The notes under the pieces: model-generated
Seen by the model: only the letters and a program-made list of their open reading frames with translations
Databases searched by the model: none
Told to the model about the DNA's origin: nothing
Shown here: one piece after another, positions 37,471 to 45,830 of the stretch
How the letters are laid out: each line of letters starts with the position of its first letter
How positions within the stretch are numbered: position 1 is the first letter of the stretch
Position numbers and translations under genes: made by a program
Source: Microbacterium keratanolyticum
Lineage (GTDB): Bacteria > Actinomycetota > Actinomycetes > Actinomycetales > Microbacteriaceae
Reading direction: 5' to 3'
NCBI RefSeq assembly: GCF_016907255.1
Contig: NZ_JAFBBQ010000001.1
Location: 372,001 to 436,000, forward strand
DNA length: 64,000 nucleotides

Positions 37471-38289
37471 ATGACCCGATTCCTCGTCGTCCCGCAGTGG
37501 CAGGGCTCTCCTTCCGCGCGGGCAATGCTGCTGGTCGATGGCGCTGACGCCATCGCAGAAGACCTTCCCAAGGCGCGGACGCGCGTGCTGGATGTTCCCC
37601 TCGAAGCCGGAGACGCCCAGGGAACCACAGTGCAGCGGCTCAGCAGCCTGCGCCGCACACACGACCTCATCGTCGAGGCTCTCGCCGACACCGACGAAAT
37701 GACGATCCTCGTCGGCGGAGACTGCAGCGTGAGCGTCGGGGCGATCACGAGCATCCCCGGCGAACTCGACGACGTCGCCCTCGTCTGGTTCGACGCGCAT
37801 CCTGACCTGCACACGCCGTCCACGTCGCCCTCTGGCGCCTATGCGGGCATGGCGCTGCGCGCAGCGCTCGGTGACCCGCACTCGCCACTCCCCGCTCGGC
37901 CGGGCCTCGCCCCGGATCGCGTCGTCCTCGTCGGCGCCCGTGCTGTCGATCCGGCCGAAGACACGCATCTGAGTGAGTCCGGCATCACGCGTCTCTCACC
38001 GGACGAACTGGCCACGGAGGGCGCTCTCACCCGCGCGGTCGCCGCGACCGGCGCATCCCGGGTCTACGTCCACGTCGACGTGGATGTGCTCGATCCGGCG
38101 CACCTCGCGGGTGTCTCGATGCCCGCGCCCTTCGGCGCCGAGGTCGCGCATCTGGTCACGGCGCTGCGTGATCTGCGATCCCAGACGACGCTCGTCGGCG
38201 CGACCGTCGCGGGCTTCGCGCCGCGCACGCGTGACGATGCTGTCGACGACCTGGGAGCGATTCTGCGGGTGATCGGCGCGCTCGCGTGA
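37471..38289 (+). CDS. arginase-family (ureohydrolase) protein
   Basis: A 272-residue member of the arginase/agmatinase/formiminoglutamase fold. Metal-site blocks: GGDCS (82-86, where the usual first ligand His is Cys), FDAHPDLHTP (107-116) and DVDVLDP (203-209). The other five ligands are in place, so a dimanganese or altered metal site is plausible; substrate is unknown. ATG with GGAGG 5 nt upstream. The next gene starts inside its stop codon (GTGA). Confidence 0.88.
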   Translation: MTRFLVVPQWQGSPSARAMLLVDGADAIAEDLPKARTRVLDVPLEAGDAQGTTVQRLSSLRRTHDLIVEALADTDEMTILVGGDCSVSVGAITSIPGELDDVALVWFDAHPDLHTPSTSPSGAYAGMALRAALGDPHSPLPARPGLAPDRVVLVGARAVDPAEDTHLSESGITRLSPDELATEGALTRAVAATGASRVYVHVDVDVLDPAHLAGVSMPAPFGAEVAHLVTALRDLRSQTTLVGATVAGFAPRTRDDAVDDLGAILRVIGALA

Positions 38290-38777
38290 CGGCCGCCCGC
38301 CACGACATCGCGCAGATCCATGCCGATGCGGCCGAGATCCTGGCGCAGGGACAACGAGCTGACCGGCGTCTCCCGGCCTTTCTCCTGCGCTCCCCGATCG
38401 CGCGTCTCGGCTATCTGTACGGCACCCTCGTCGGCTGGGTGTGGGGGTCTTTGTGGAGCACAGGACCGGTCGAGCGTCACCACGGCCTGTGGGTGTTCCG
38501 CGGCATGCCATCGTGGACCTTCGCGCGGGGCGGCGTCTGCGTCGGCGGATGCTTCCTCACCGGCGACGAAGAGCTCGATGATCGCGTGCTGAAGCACGAG
38601 GCGGTCCACAAGCAGCAATGGCTGCGCTACGGCATCCTGCTCCCGGTGCTGTACCTGTTCGCGGGCCGCAATCCGCTACGCAACCGCTTCGAGATCGAAG
38701 CAGGCCTCGAAGACGGGCGCTACCTCCCGCGACCGGCTCAGCGCGTGCGCAGCAGCCCGAAGCGCTCGGGCGCATAG
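38286..38777 (+). CDS. small HEXXH-motif protein
   Basis: A 163-residue protein of unknown function, often annotated loosely as an Fe-S oxidoreductase. It has a short hydrophobic stretch (about 40-58), a Cys pair in GGVCVGGCF, and HEAVH at residues 104-108, a zinc-metallopeptidase-type HEXXH, followed by Glu136 and Glu138 in RFEIEAGLEDG, candidates for a third zinc ligand. A second hydrophobic segment follows the motif (about 115-126). GTG start overlapping the arginase stop, so translation is coupled. Peptidase activity is a hypothesis. Its end overlaps the convergent SIP gene by 40 nt. Confidence 0.7.
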   Translation: MTAARHDIAQIHADAAEILAQGQRADRRLPAFLLRSPIARLGYLYGTLVGWVWGSLWSTGPVERHHGLWVFRGMPSWTFARGGVCVGGCFLTGDEELDDRVLKHEAVHKQQWLRYGILLPVLYLFAGRNPLRNRFEIEAGLEDGRYLPRPAQRVRSSPKRSGA

Positions 38778-39235
38778 ATCGACGCCGGGTCGACGCCCAG
38801 CGTTTCCGTGAGGTGGTCGACGATGTCGGCTGTGCCGAGGAACCCGCCCAGTAGGGTGACGTGCGTCTCGACGCCGTCCTGCGAATCGGATGCTTCATCG
38901 TCGCGGCAGAGCATCTCACTTGCCCAGGCGTTCGCAGCACGCGCGACAGCCTGCCCCTGAGCGCAGGCGCGGCCTGTTCCGGGCGCGCCCGTGCGCATCG
39001 CGCGCGGCAGCCAGGTGACGGTCATGCGGGAAGGCACATCGATCGGCGCGATCGCGGTCGCATCCGGCACCTCGATGAAGATGCGACCCGAGGCGCACAG
39101 CGGAAGAGTAGCCAGCGTGGCCTGCAGCTCTGCGAGCGAACTCTCGTCAGCGGTGATCAGGTACTGAACCTTGGCGCGACGCGTGGCCCGGCGCTGAGCG
39201 CGGGCCGAGAGGCGGGAGGTTTCCGACGTGATCAT
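38738..39235 (-). CDS. stand-alone SIP-domain protein (siderophore-interacting protein C-terminal type)
   Basis: A 165-residue protein that resembles only the NAD(P)H-binding half of siderophore-interacting reductases (YLITADESSLAELQATLATL early on and WASEMLC in the middle); no N-terminal FAD-binding barrel is present. A DtxR/IdeR-like box lies 25 nt before the ATG, so it is probably induced by iron limitation. It may work with a partner reductase, or bind siderophores without reducing them. The start lies 9 nt after TATGGT. Confidence 0.75.
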   Translation of the reverse strand: MITSETSRLSARAQRRATRRAKVQYLITADESSLAELQATLATLPLCASGRIFIEVPDATAIAPIDVPSRMTVTWLPRAMRTGAPGTGRACAQGQAVARAANAWASEMLCRDDEASDSQDGVETHVTLLGGFLGTADIVDHLTETLGVDPASIYAPERFGLLRTR

Positions 39236-39244
39236 GATGCGTTA

Positions 39245-39278
39245 ACCATAACACCAAGCGAAGGCTTGCCTTACCTCA
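39245..39278 (-). promoter_or_regulatory. -10 and DtxR/IdeR-like iron box of the SIP gene
   Basis: On the minus strand, TATGGT (39245-39250) lies 9 nt before the ATG. The 19-mer TGAGGTAAGGCAAGCCTTC (39260-39278) matches 13 of 19 positions of the IdeR consensus TTAGGTTAGGCTAACCTAA, including the AGGT and CCT cores. It covers the region just upstream of the -10, where a DtxR repressor would block polymerase. Confidence 0.6.
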
Positions 39279-39282
39279 TAGA

Positions 39283-39987
39283 TCAGCCGATGAGAGTCTC
39301 CCCCAATGCCTCAAGCTCCGCGTCGCTCAGCCCCTGGGCACGCAGGTAGCCGATCGCAGACCCGAACTCGGTGTCGATGGCCGCGAGCAGCGCCCGCATG
39401 ACAGGTGCGGGCGAGGCCGTCGCGAGCTCGATCGCATTCGGTGTGTCGAGATTGCGCGAGCGCATATAGGCGAGAACCTGCCGGTTCCGCTCTTCCGGAA
39501 GCAGCGACGCGGTGAGCGCATAGTCGTCGATGACCGCATCCCGATCCGCCCCCACGGCCGACAGTGCCAGCGCCACGGTCACACCCGTGCGGTCTTTCCC
39601 CACGGTGCAGTGCACGAGCGTGGACGGACTCGATCCGATGATGCGCATCGCGTCCACGAGCTTGGGCCCTGCCTGCTCGACCAGGTGACGATACATCTCC
39701 GTGAGACCCGCGTTCTCTGTGAAGAAGGAGGCCACCGACCCCACGAACAGCGGCAGGCGCGTCGTGGGAATGTCACGGATCGCACTGGGCTCACTGGACA
39801 CCTCCATGTCGTCGCGGAGGTCGACGATGTGATGCACGCTGCCGTGCAGGAACTCACTGCCCGCGTCGGTCAGGCCCGCGAGCTGCCCGGAGCGGAACAG
39901 CACACCGTCACGAACGCGGGAGTTGCCGACCGCGATGCCACCGACGTCACGGAAGTTCGCGACCCCGGGAACGTCGAGGACGGTCAT
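39283..39987 (-). CDS. tyrosine phosphatase (Y_phosphatase3/PtpB-like)
   Basis: A 234-residue protein. The opening NFRDVGGIAV, the HIVDLRDDMEV segment and the P-loop HCTVGKDRTG (Cys127, Arg133) are the family signature of dual-specific/tyrosine phosphatases such as mycobacterial PtpB. ATG overlapping the stop of the AhpD-like gene (ATGA), so it is the second gene of a two-gene operon. Substrates are unknown. Confidence 0.9.
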   Translation of the reverse strand: MTVLDVPGVANFRDVGGIAVGNSRVRDGVLFRSGQLAGLTDAGSEFLHGSVHHIVDLRDDMEVSSEPSAIRDIPTTRLPLFVGSVASFFTENAGLTEMYRHLVEQAGPKLVDAMRIIGSSPSTLVHCTVGKDRTGVTVALALSAVGADRDAVIDDYALTASLLPEERNRQVLAYMRSRNLDTPNAIELATASPAPVMRALLAAIDTEFGSAIGYLRAQGLSDAELEALGETLIG

Positions 39988-40451
39988 TTCGCCGCGCGCG
40001 GAGGCACCGGGTAGCGCCCTGCGATGACGATGCGGTTGAAGGAGTTGATCGAGACGCATGCCCAGCTGAGCGCCGCATACTCCTTCTCAGTGAAGACGCT
40101 GCCGACACGGTTGTACACGTCGTCGGGGATTCCGTCTTCACTGATGAAGGTGAAGGCCTCGGCGAGCTCGAGCGCCGCGCACTCGCGCTCGGAGAAGACG
40201 CCGGATTCGCGCCAGGCCGGCAGCTGCGTCAGCGTGTCCAGGTCGACGCCCGCCGCGACAGCACGGTCGACGTGGATCCGCACGCAGAAGGCGCAGCCGT
40301 TGAGCTGCGAGCAGTGGATCAGCACCAGCTCCTTGAGCCGGTCATCGATGCCGTTGGCCTTGCAGATGTCGTTGACGGTCTTGGAAAACGCATCCAGCGC
40401 CGCGTAGGCGGCGGGTTCGGTTCGAGACAGGTGCACGCGCTTCTCAGTCAT
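39984..40451 (-). CDS. carboxymuconolactone decarboxylase / AhpD-like protein
   Basis: A 155-residue AhpD-fold protein. The active CxxC with the following His is NGCAFCVRIH (Cys53, Cys56, His60), as in AhpD, with the proton-relay Glu in ELVLIH. It probably acts as a thiol peroxidase or disulfide reductase. TAGGCT lies 6 nt before the ATG, a leaderless promoter for the two-gene unit with the phosphatase. Confidence 0.9.
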   Translation of the reverse strand: MTEKRVHLSRTEPAAYAALDAFSKTVNDICKANGIDDRLKELVLIHCSQLNGCAFCVRIHVDRAVAAGVDLDTLTQLPAWRESGVFSERECAALELAEAFTFISEDGIPDDVYNRVGSVFTEKEYAALSWACVSINSFNRIVIAGRYPVPPRAAK

Positions 40452-40457
40452 ATGCCC

Positions 40458-40463
40458 AGCCTA
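40458..40463 (-). promoter_or_regulatory. -10 box, leaderless promoter of the AhpD-phosphatase operon
   Basis: TAGGCT (minus strand), 6 nt before the ATG at 40451. Confidence 0.5.
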
Positions 40464-40638
40464 CGACTCCGGATGCTGCGGAGCGGCGGTTGGGCGCGAA
40501 CGCGCAACACCGCAACGCGCGCTCCCGGAAGACAGAAATGACCAGATGAACGGGCCAGGATTGAACAGAAAGCCAGGACGTTGCCGGGATTGCATTGGCA
40601 TATTGCTCTCGCGTTTCACCGGCGCTGCGTTCTCGGAG

Positions 40639-40644
40639 CACAAT
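40639..40644 (+). promoter_or_regulatory. candidate -10 of the alpha/beta hydrolase gene
   Basis: CACAAT (plus) ends 6 nt before the GTG at 40651. The 187 bases between this and the AhpD start show no other feature. Confidence 0.4.
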
Positions 40645-40650
40645 GGTGAC

Positions 40651-41574
40651 GTGTCCACTCTGACAGAGTTCTCCTTCCTCGACGCACAAGCGCAGGCCTT
40701 GGGCGTACCCGTCCCCCCGGTCGAGCGCCTCATGCTCACACTCGACGACGGCCGCACGCTCAGCGCGCTGCGATTCGGCGAGGGCACACCGCAGGTGACG
40801 CTTCTCCACGGCGCCGGCCTGAACGCACACACCTGGGACGCCACAGCGCTCGCGCTCGGCCTGCCGGCCCTTGCGATCGACCTGCCCGGACACGGCGACT
40901 CCTCGTGGCGTGACGATCTCGACTACTCCGCACCGGCGATCGCGCCCGACATCGCCGCGGCGCTGCGCACCTGGACCACCGTGCCGCAGGTGCTCGTGGG
41001 TCAGTCCTTGGGCGGTCTCACCGCCGCACGCGTCGCCGCGCAGCATCCCGACCTCGTTCGCGAGGTCATCGTCGTCGACATCACTCCCGGCATCGACACC
41101 AGCCACGGGCCGGCGATCCTGCGCGAGTTCTACGCCGGCCCCACCGACTTCGCTTCCCGCGACGACCTTGTCGAACGCGCACTCGCCTTCGGCATGGGCG
41201 GCTCGCGCGCCAACACCGAGCGCGGAGTCTTCCTCAACACGCGCGTCCGCGCCGACGGACGCGTGGAGTGGAAGCACCACCTCGCCCACCTCGCCGCGAC
41301 GACGTTCGCTGCCGAGCCTGCGGCGAACGCCAACGCTCCCGTGCTCCGCGCCGAGGGCTGGGACGACCTCGCCGCCGTGCGCGCGCCGCTCACCCTCGTG
41401 CGGGCCGCGCAGGGATTCGTGACAGAGACCGACGCCGAGGAATACCAGCGCCGCCTTCCCGGTTCCCAGGTGGTGGTGTTCGACGCACCGCACAACGTCC
41501 AGGAGACAGCTCCCCGAGCACTCGCCGACCTGGCGCGGACGCGCCTCAGCGCCGCAGTCGACACGTCTCTATGA
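40651..41574 (+). CDS. alpha/beta hydrolase
   Basis: A 307-residue alpha/beta-hydrolase fold protein without signal peptide. HG oxyanion motif in LLHGAGLNAHTW, nucleophile Ser119 in VGQSLGG, a catalytic His in FDAPHNVQE near the end. The GTG at 40651 fits the domain start and follows a -10-like box; an upstream ATG at 40546 would add a basic, Cys-containing stretch with no ribosome-binding site. Substrate unknown. Confidence 0.88.
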   Translation: MSTLTEFSFLDAQAQALGVPVPPVERLMLTLDDGRTLSALRFGEGTPQVTLLHGAGLNAHTWDATALALGLPALAIDLPGHGDSSWRDDLDYSAPAIAPDIAAALRTWTTVPQVLVGQSLGGLTAARVAAQHPDLVREVIVVDITPGIDTSHGPAILREFYAGPTDFASRDDLVERALAFGMGGSRANTERGVFLNTRVRADGRVEWKHHLAHLAATTFAAEPAANANAPVLRAEGWDDLAAVRAPLTLVRAAQGFVTETDAEEYQRRLPGSQVVVFDAPHNVQETAPRALADLARTRLSAAVDTSL

Positions 41575-41615
41575 CGCCGCATTCCGACGGCCCCACCGGC
41601 CGTCGGCCACGCCCC

Positions 41616-41621
41616 TAAGCT
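41616..41621 (+). promoter_or_regulatory. candidate -10 of the peptide ABC operon
   Basis: TAAGCT (plus), 57 nt before the ATG of the substrate-binding gene. The leader carries GAGAGGA. Confidence 0.45.
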
Positions 41622-41678
41622 CGTCCCACACAGTCACACGCAGCACCGCACGACCCCCGCATCGAGAGGACGCACGTC

Positions 41679-43199
41679 ATGCTCCGCCGCTCCACAGGCC
41701 TCACTCTGCTCGCCGGCATCGCCGCAGCCGCGGTCATCCTGACCGCCTGCACCAGCGCGCCCGCGCCATCCCCGACCGCGACGTCGACCGGAACACCCGA
41801 CCCGGACGCGACGATCACGGTCGGTCTGGTCCTTGAGCCCACCAACCTCGACATCCGCCGCACCAGCGGCGCCGCCCTCGAGCAGATCCTCATCGACAAC
41901 ATCTACGAGGGCCTGGTCACACGTACGCAGGACAACGAGATCGAGCCGAGACTCGCCTCCGACTACACGGTCTCCCCCGACGGGCTCACCTACTCGTTCA
42001 CGTTGAACGAGGGTGTGACGTTCCACAGTGGCACGGCACTCACCTCCGCCGACGTCGTGGCCTCGTTCCAGGCCGTGAAGGACGATCCCACGCTCCAGGG
42101 CAATGCCGACTTCGCACAGGTCGCGACGATCGCCGCGCCGGATGCGGCCACCGTCGAGATCACCCTGACCGAGCCGAACCAGAACTTCCTGTTCGCTCTG
42201 ACCGGGCCCGGCGGCCTCGTCTTCCAGACGGGAGACACCACGGACCTGAAGACGGCAGAGAACGGCACCGGCCCCTTCACGCTCTCTCGCTGGAACAAGG
42301 GCAGCACGATCACGTTCGCAAGAAACGACACCTACTGGGGTGAGGCCGCCGGCGTCGCCGAGGTCGTCTTCGAGTACATTCCGGACTTCACCGCCGGCGT
42401 GAACGCAGCGATCGACGGCAGCCTCGACGTGCTCACCGCCGTCGACCCCAACCTCGCCCCGCAGCTGGAGCAGACGGGCGAGTTCGTTCTCACGACGGGC
42501 CGCACGACAGACAAGGGCACGCTCGCCTTCAACAACAAGAAGGCACCACTCGACGACATCCGCGTTCGCGAGGCACTGCGTCTGGCGATCGACCACGAGG
42601 CCCTGGTCGCCGCCGTCGGCGCCGGGCAGACGATGTTCGGCCCGATTCCCGAGTTGGACCCCGGCTACGAAGACCTCTCCGACGTGATCTCCTATGACGT
42701 CGAGAAGGCGAAGTCGCTGCTCAAGGAGGCCGGTCACGAAGATCTCGACCTCACCCTGACGATCCCGAGCTTCTACGGCACGACCGTGCCGAAGGTGCTC
42801 GTGTCGGACTTCGCGAAGGTCGGCGTGAATCTCGAGGTCAAGTCCGTCGAGTTCGCGACCTGGCTCGAAGACGTCTACACGAACCGCGACTACGACCTCA
42901 GCTTCGTGCTGCACGTCGAACCGCGCGACTTCGGCAACTTCGCGAACCCCGACTACTACTTCGGCTACGACAACCCGAAGGTGCAGTCGCTGTACGCCCA
43001 GGCGCTGGCCGAGACGGATGCGGATGCGTCCGCCGCCCTTCTCGCCGAGGCTGCCCGTCTCGTCTCCGAGGACCACGCCGCCGATTGGCTGTACAACGGT
43101 GCGACGATCACGGCTCTCGTGCCGGGAGTCGCCGGCTTCCCGCAGGACTCCATCAACTCCCGCATCAACCTGCAGGATGTGACGGTCGCCGCGAAGTGA
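41679..43199 (+). CDS. ABC importer substrate-binding lipoprotein (SBP family 5)
   Basis: A 506-residue exported lipoprotein; lipobox VILTAC (Cys about residue 24) and a Ser/Thr/Pro linker. Family 5 signatures: LSPDGLTYSFTL-like SPDGLTYSFTLNEGVTFHSG, GTGPFTLSRW and IDHEALVAAV. These proteins bind di/oligopeptides, nickel or sugars; the ligand cannot be told. First gene of a five-gene operon in which every later start overlaps the preceding stop. Confidence 0.92.
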   Translation: MLRRSTGLTLLAGIAAAAVILTACTSAPAPSPTATSTGTPDPDATITVGLVLEPTNLDIRRTSGAALEQILIDNIYEGLVTRTQDNEIEPRLASDYTVSPDGLTYSFTLNEGVTFHSGTALTSADVVASFQAVKDDPTLQGNADFAQVATIAAPDAATVEITLTEPNQNFLFALTGPGGLVFQTGDTTDLKTAENGTGPFTLSRWNKGSTITFARNDTYWGEAAGVAEVVFEYIPDFTAGVNAAIDGSLDVLTAVDPNLAPQLEQTGEFVLTTGRTTDKGTLAFNNKKAPLDDIRVREALRLAIDHEALVAAVGAGQTMFGPIPELDPGYEDLSDVISYDVEKAKSLLKEAGHEDLDLTLTIPSFYGTTVPKVLVSDFAKVGVNLEVKSVEFATWLEDVYTNRDYDLSFVLHVEPRDFGNFANPDYYFGYDNPKVQSLYAQALAETDADASAALLAEAARLVSEDHAADWLYNGATITALVPGVAGFPQDSINSRINLQDVTVAAK

Positions 43200-44146
43200 T
43201 CCGCTACGCGCTCACACGAGGAGCCCTGCTGATCGCAGGGCTCCTCGTGGCGAGCGTGGTCATCTTCCTCTCTCTGCGCGTCTTCCCCGGAGACGTCGCA
43301 CAGCTGATCGCCGGAAGCGAGGCCACGCCCACGCAGGTTCAGGCGATCCGTGAGGCTCTCGGACTCGAGCGCCCGCTGTTCGCCCAGTACGGCGACTGGA
43401 TCGGCGGACTCTTCCGCGGCGACCTCGGCGTCTCCATGCTCACCGGCGCCTCGGTGGGCGAAGAACTGCTGCAGAAGGCGCAGGTCACGGTTCCGCTGGG
43501 TCTCATGGCGATGATCATCGCCTTCGTGATCGCGGTGCCGCTGGGCATCCTCGCAGCGCTCCTGCGCGGGCGCGCGGGAGGAACGGCGATGAACGTCGGC
43601 GCGCAGGCCGTTGCTGCCGTGCCCGTGATCTGGGCAGGAATGATGCTCGTCGTCGTCTTCGCCGTGTGGCTGGGCTGGCTCCCCGCGCAGGGCTTTCCGC
43701 GCGCTGGCTGGGCGGAACCCTGGCAGGCCGTCCGCGCGCTCCTCCTGCCGGCTCTCACGATCGGGATCGTCGAGGGCGCGATGCTCATGCGCTTCGTCCG
43801 CAGCGCGACGCTGCAGGCAGCGAGCCAGGACTTCGTCCGCACCGCGGCCGCGAAGGGCCTCACCCGCACAGCGGCGCTCGTGCGCCACGGAATCCCCGCT
43901 GTCGGCCTCTCGATCATCACGGTCCTGGGGCTCCAGGTCGCCGGCATCGTCGTCGGCTCGGTCGTGATCGAACAGCTCTTCACTCTGCCGGGGATCGGGC
44001 GGATGCTGGTGACCGACGTCGGCACGCGCGATCTCGTGAAGGTGCAGAGCGAGCTTCTCGTGCTGACCGGATTCGTTCTCGTGATCGGTTTCCTCGTCGA
44101 TCTCGTGCACCATGTGATCGACCCCCGACAGCGGGAGGCCGCATGA
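43196..44146 (+). CDS. ABC importer permease (DppB-like)
   Basis: A 316-residue permease with six membrane helices and the family's EAA loop (FVRTAAAKGLTRTAALVRHG, then IPAVGL). The GTG at 43196 overlaps the stop of the binding-protein gene (GTGA). It pairs with the next permease. Confidence 0.93.
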   Translation: MIRYALTRGALLIAGLLVASVVIFLSLRVFPGDVAQLIAGSEATPTQVQAIREALGLERPLFAQYGDWIGGLFRGDLGVSMLTGASVGEELLQKAQVTVPLGLMAMIIAFVIAVPLGILAALLRGRAGGTAMNVGAQAVAAVPVIWAGMMLVVVFAVWLGWLPAQGFPRAGWAEPWQAVRALLLPALTIGIVEGAMLMRFVRSATLQAASQDFVRTAAAKGLTRTAALVRHGIPAVGLSIITVLGLQVAGIVVGSVVIEQLFTLPGIGRMLVTDVGTRDLVKVQSELLVLTGFVLVIGFLVDLVHHVIDPRQREAA

Positions 44147-45036
44147 GCACGCGCCGTCGCCACGCCTGGTGGCACCGTCTGTGGGCCACGAGCACCGGAC
44201 GCTTCGGGGTCATCGTCGTCGCGGTCATCGCCCTCACGGCGCTGGTGTCGCTGTTCTGGACGCCCTTCGATCCGAAGGAGGCGGATGTCGCGAACCGCTG
44301 GCAGACGCCGAACTGGCCGCATCTGCTCGGCACCGACGGCACGGGTCACGACATCCTGAGCCTCGTCATGGCCGGCGCCCAGACGACGGTCTTCGTCGCG
44401 ATCGGCTCCGGCATCGTGGCGACACTCGTCGGCATCGCCCTCGGCGCCCTCGGCGCACTGACCGCCCGGTGGATGCGCGAGACCGTCGCAGTGCTCGTCG
44501 ACATCCTCATCGCCTTCCCCGTTCTGATCATCGCGATGATGATCTCCTCCGTATGGGGAGGTTCGCTCTGGGTCGTGATCTGGTCGGTCGGGATCGGGTT
44601 CGGGGTGAACATCGCCCGCGTCACGCGTCCCGAGCTGCGCCGCGTGCAGCAGAGCGACTTCGTCGTCGCCGGACGCGCCTCCGGGCTCACGCCCGCGCAG
44701 AACCTCGCGCAGCACCTGCTCCCCAACGTCGCGCCAGTCTTCATCGTTCAGCTCTCCTGGTCGATGGCGGTGGCGGTCCTCGCCGAAGCGGGACTGTCGT
44801 ATCTCGGCTTCGGGGCGTCCATCGTCGAGCCGTCCTGGGGAATCCTGTTGGCTGATCTGCAGCGCTACATCACGCTGCATCCGCTCTCCGTCGTCTGGCC
44901 CGGTCTTGCGATCACGCTCACGGTCCTCGCCCTCAACCTGCTGGGCGACGGGCTGCGCGAGGCCACGGATCCGACGCTGCGTCAGAGTTCCCGCGCACGC
45001 GCCGCGCGCGCCCACGTGCCGGAGGTCATCGCATGA
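44143..45036 (+). CDS. ABC importer permease (DppC-like)
   Basis: A 297-residue permease with six membrane helices, the N-terminal FDPKEADVANRW and HLLGTDGTGHDILS region typical of DppC/OppC, and the EAA loop (DFVVAGRASGLTPAQNLAQH). ATGA overlap with both neighbours. Confidence 0.93.
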   Translation: MSTRRRHAWWHRLWATSTGRFGVIVVAVIALTALVSLFWTPFDPKEADVANRWQTPNWPHLLGTDGTGHDILSLVMAGAQTTVFVAIGSGIVATLVGIALGALGALTARWMRETVAVLVDILIAFPVLIIAMMISSVWGGSLWVVIWSVGIGFGVNIARVTRPELRRVQQSDFVVAGRASGLTPAQNLAQHLLPNVAPVFIVQLSWSMAVAVLAEAGLSYLGFGASIVEPSWGILLADLQRYITLHPLSVVWPGLAITLTVLALNLLGDGLREATDPTLRQSSRARAARAHVPEVIA

Positions 45037-45830
45037 GCCTCGAAGTGCGCGACCTGGTCATCGAGATCGAGGGTCGCCGTGTCGTCGACGGCGTCTCGTT
45101 CTCCGTTCCCGACGGCGCCCGGCTCGGCCTCATCGGAGAATCCGGCTCGGGCAAGTCGCTCACGGCACTCGCGATCCTGGGTCTCCTCCCGGAGGGTGCA
45201 TCCGCATCCGGCAGCATCCGTTGGAACGACCGTGAACTCATTGGCGTCCCCGACCGCGAGCTCGCGACAATCCGGGGTGACGAGATCGGCATCGTGTTCC
45301 AGGAGCCGCGCACCGCTCTCAACCCGATCCGCACCGTGGGGCGGCAGGTCGCGGAGTCGATCCGCATCCACAACCGCATCCCGCGCGCCGAAGCGAAGGC
45401 GCGCGCGATCCAGGAGGCCGCACGCGTGCGCCTGCCTGATCCACCGTCGATCATCGACCGCTACCCGCACCAGCTCTCCGGCGGGCAGCGTCAGCGCGTC
45501 GCCCTCGCCATCGCACTGGCCGCGCGGCCTCGGCTGCTGATCGCGGACGAACCGACGACGGCACTCGACGTCACGATTCAGGCGGAGATCCTGGAGCTGC
45601 TGCTCTCACTCGTCTCCTCCGAGGGACTGTCGCTCGTGTTCATCACGCATGACCTCGCGGTGCTCGCGCAGGTCGCGACCCACGCCGTGGTGCTTGAGCA
45701 CGGAAGAGTCGTCGAAGAAGGGCCGGTCGAGGTGCTGCTGACCGCCCCCTCCTCCCCCATCACCCAGGGCCTGCTGCGCGATGCGACCGCGACTCTCTGG
45801 CGTCCCACCGGCTCCGGGGAGGGCGAATGA
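45033..45830 (+). CDS. ABC importer ATPase (DppD-like)
   Basis: A 265-residue ATPase: Walker A GESGSGKS, signature LSGGQRQRV, Walker B LLIADEPTTALD. It is about 60 residues shorter than usual DppD/OppD because the C-terminal oligopeptide domain with its Cys cluster is absent. ATGA overlaps on both sides. Confidence 0.93.
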   Translation: MSLEVRDLVIEIEGRRVVDGVSFSVPDGARLGLIGESGSGKSLTALAILGLLPEGASASGSIRWNDRELIGVPDRELATIRGDEIGIVFQEPRTALNPIRTVGRQVAESIRIHNRIPRAEAKARAIQEAARVRLPDPPSIIDRYPHQLSGGQRQRVALAIALAARPRLLIADEPTTALDVTIQAEILELLLSLVSSEGLSLVFITHDLAVLAQVATHAVVLEHGRVVEEGPVEVLLTAPSSPITQGLLRDATATLWRPTGSGEGE

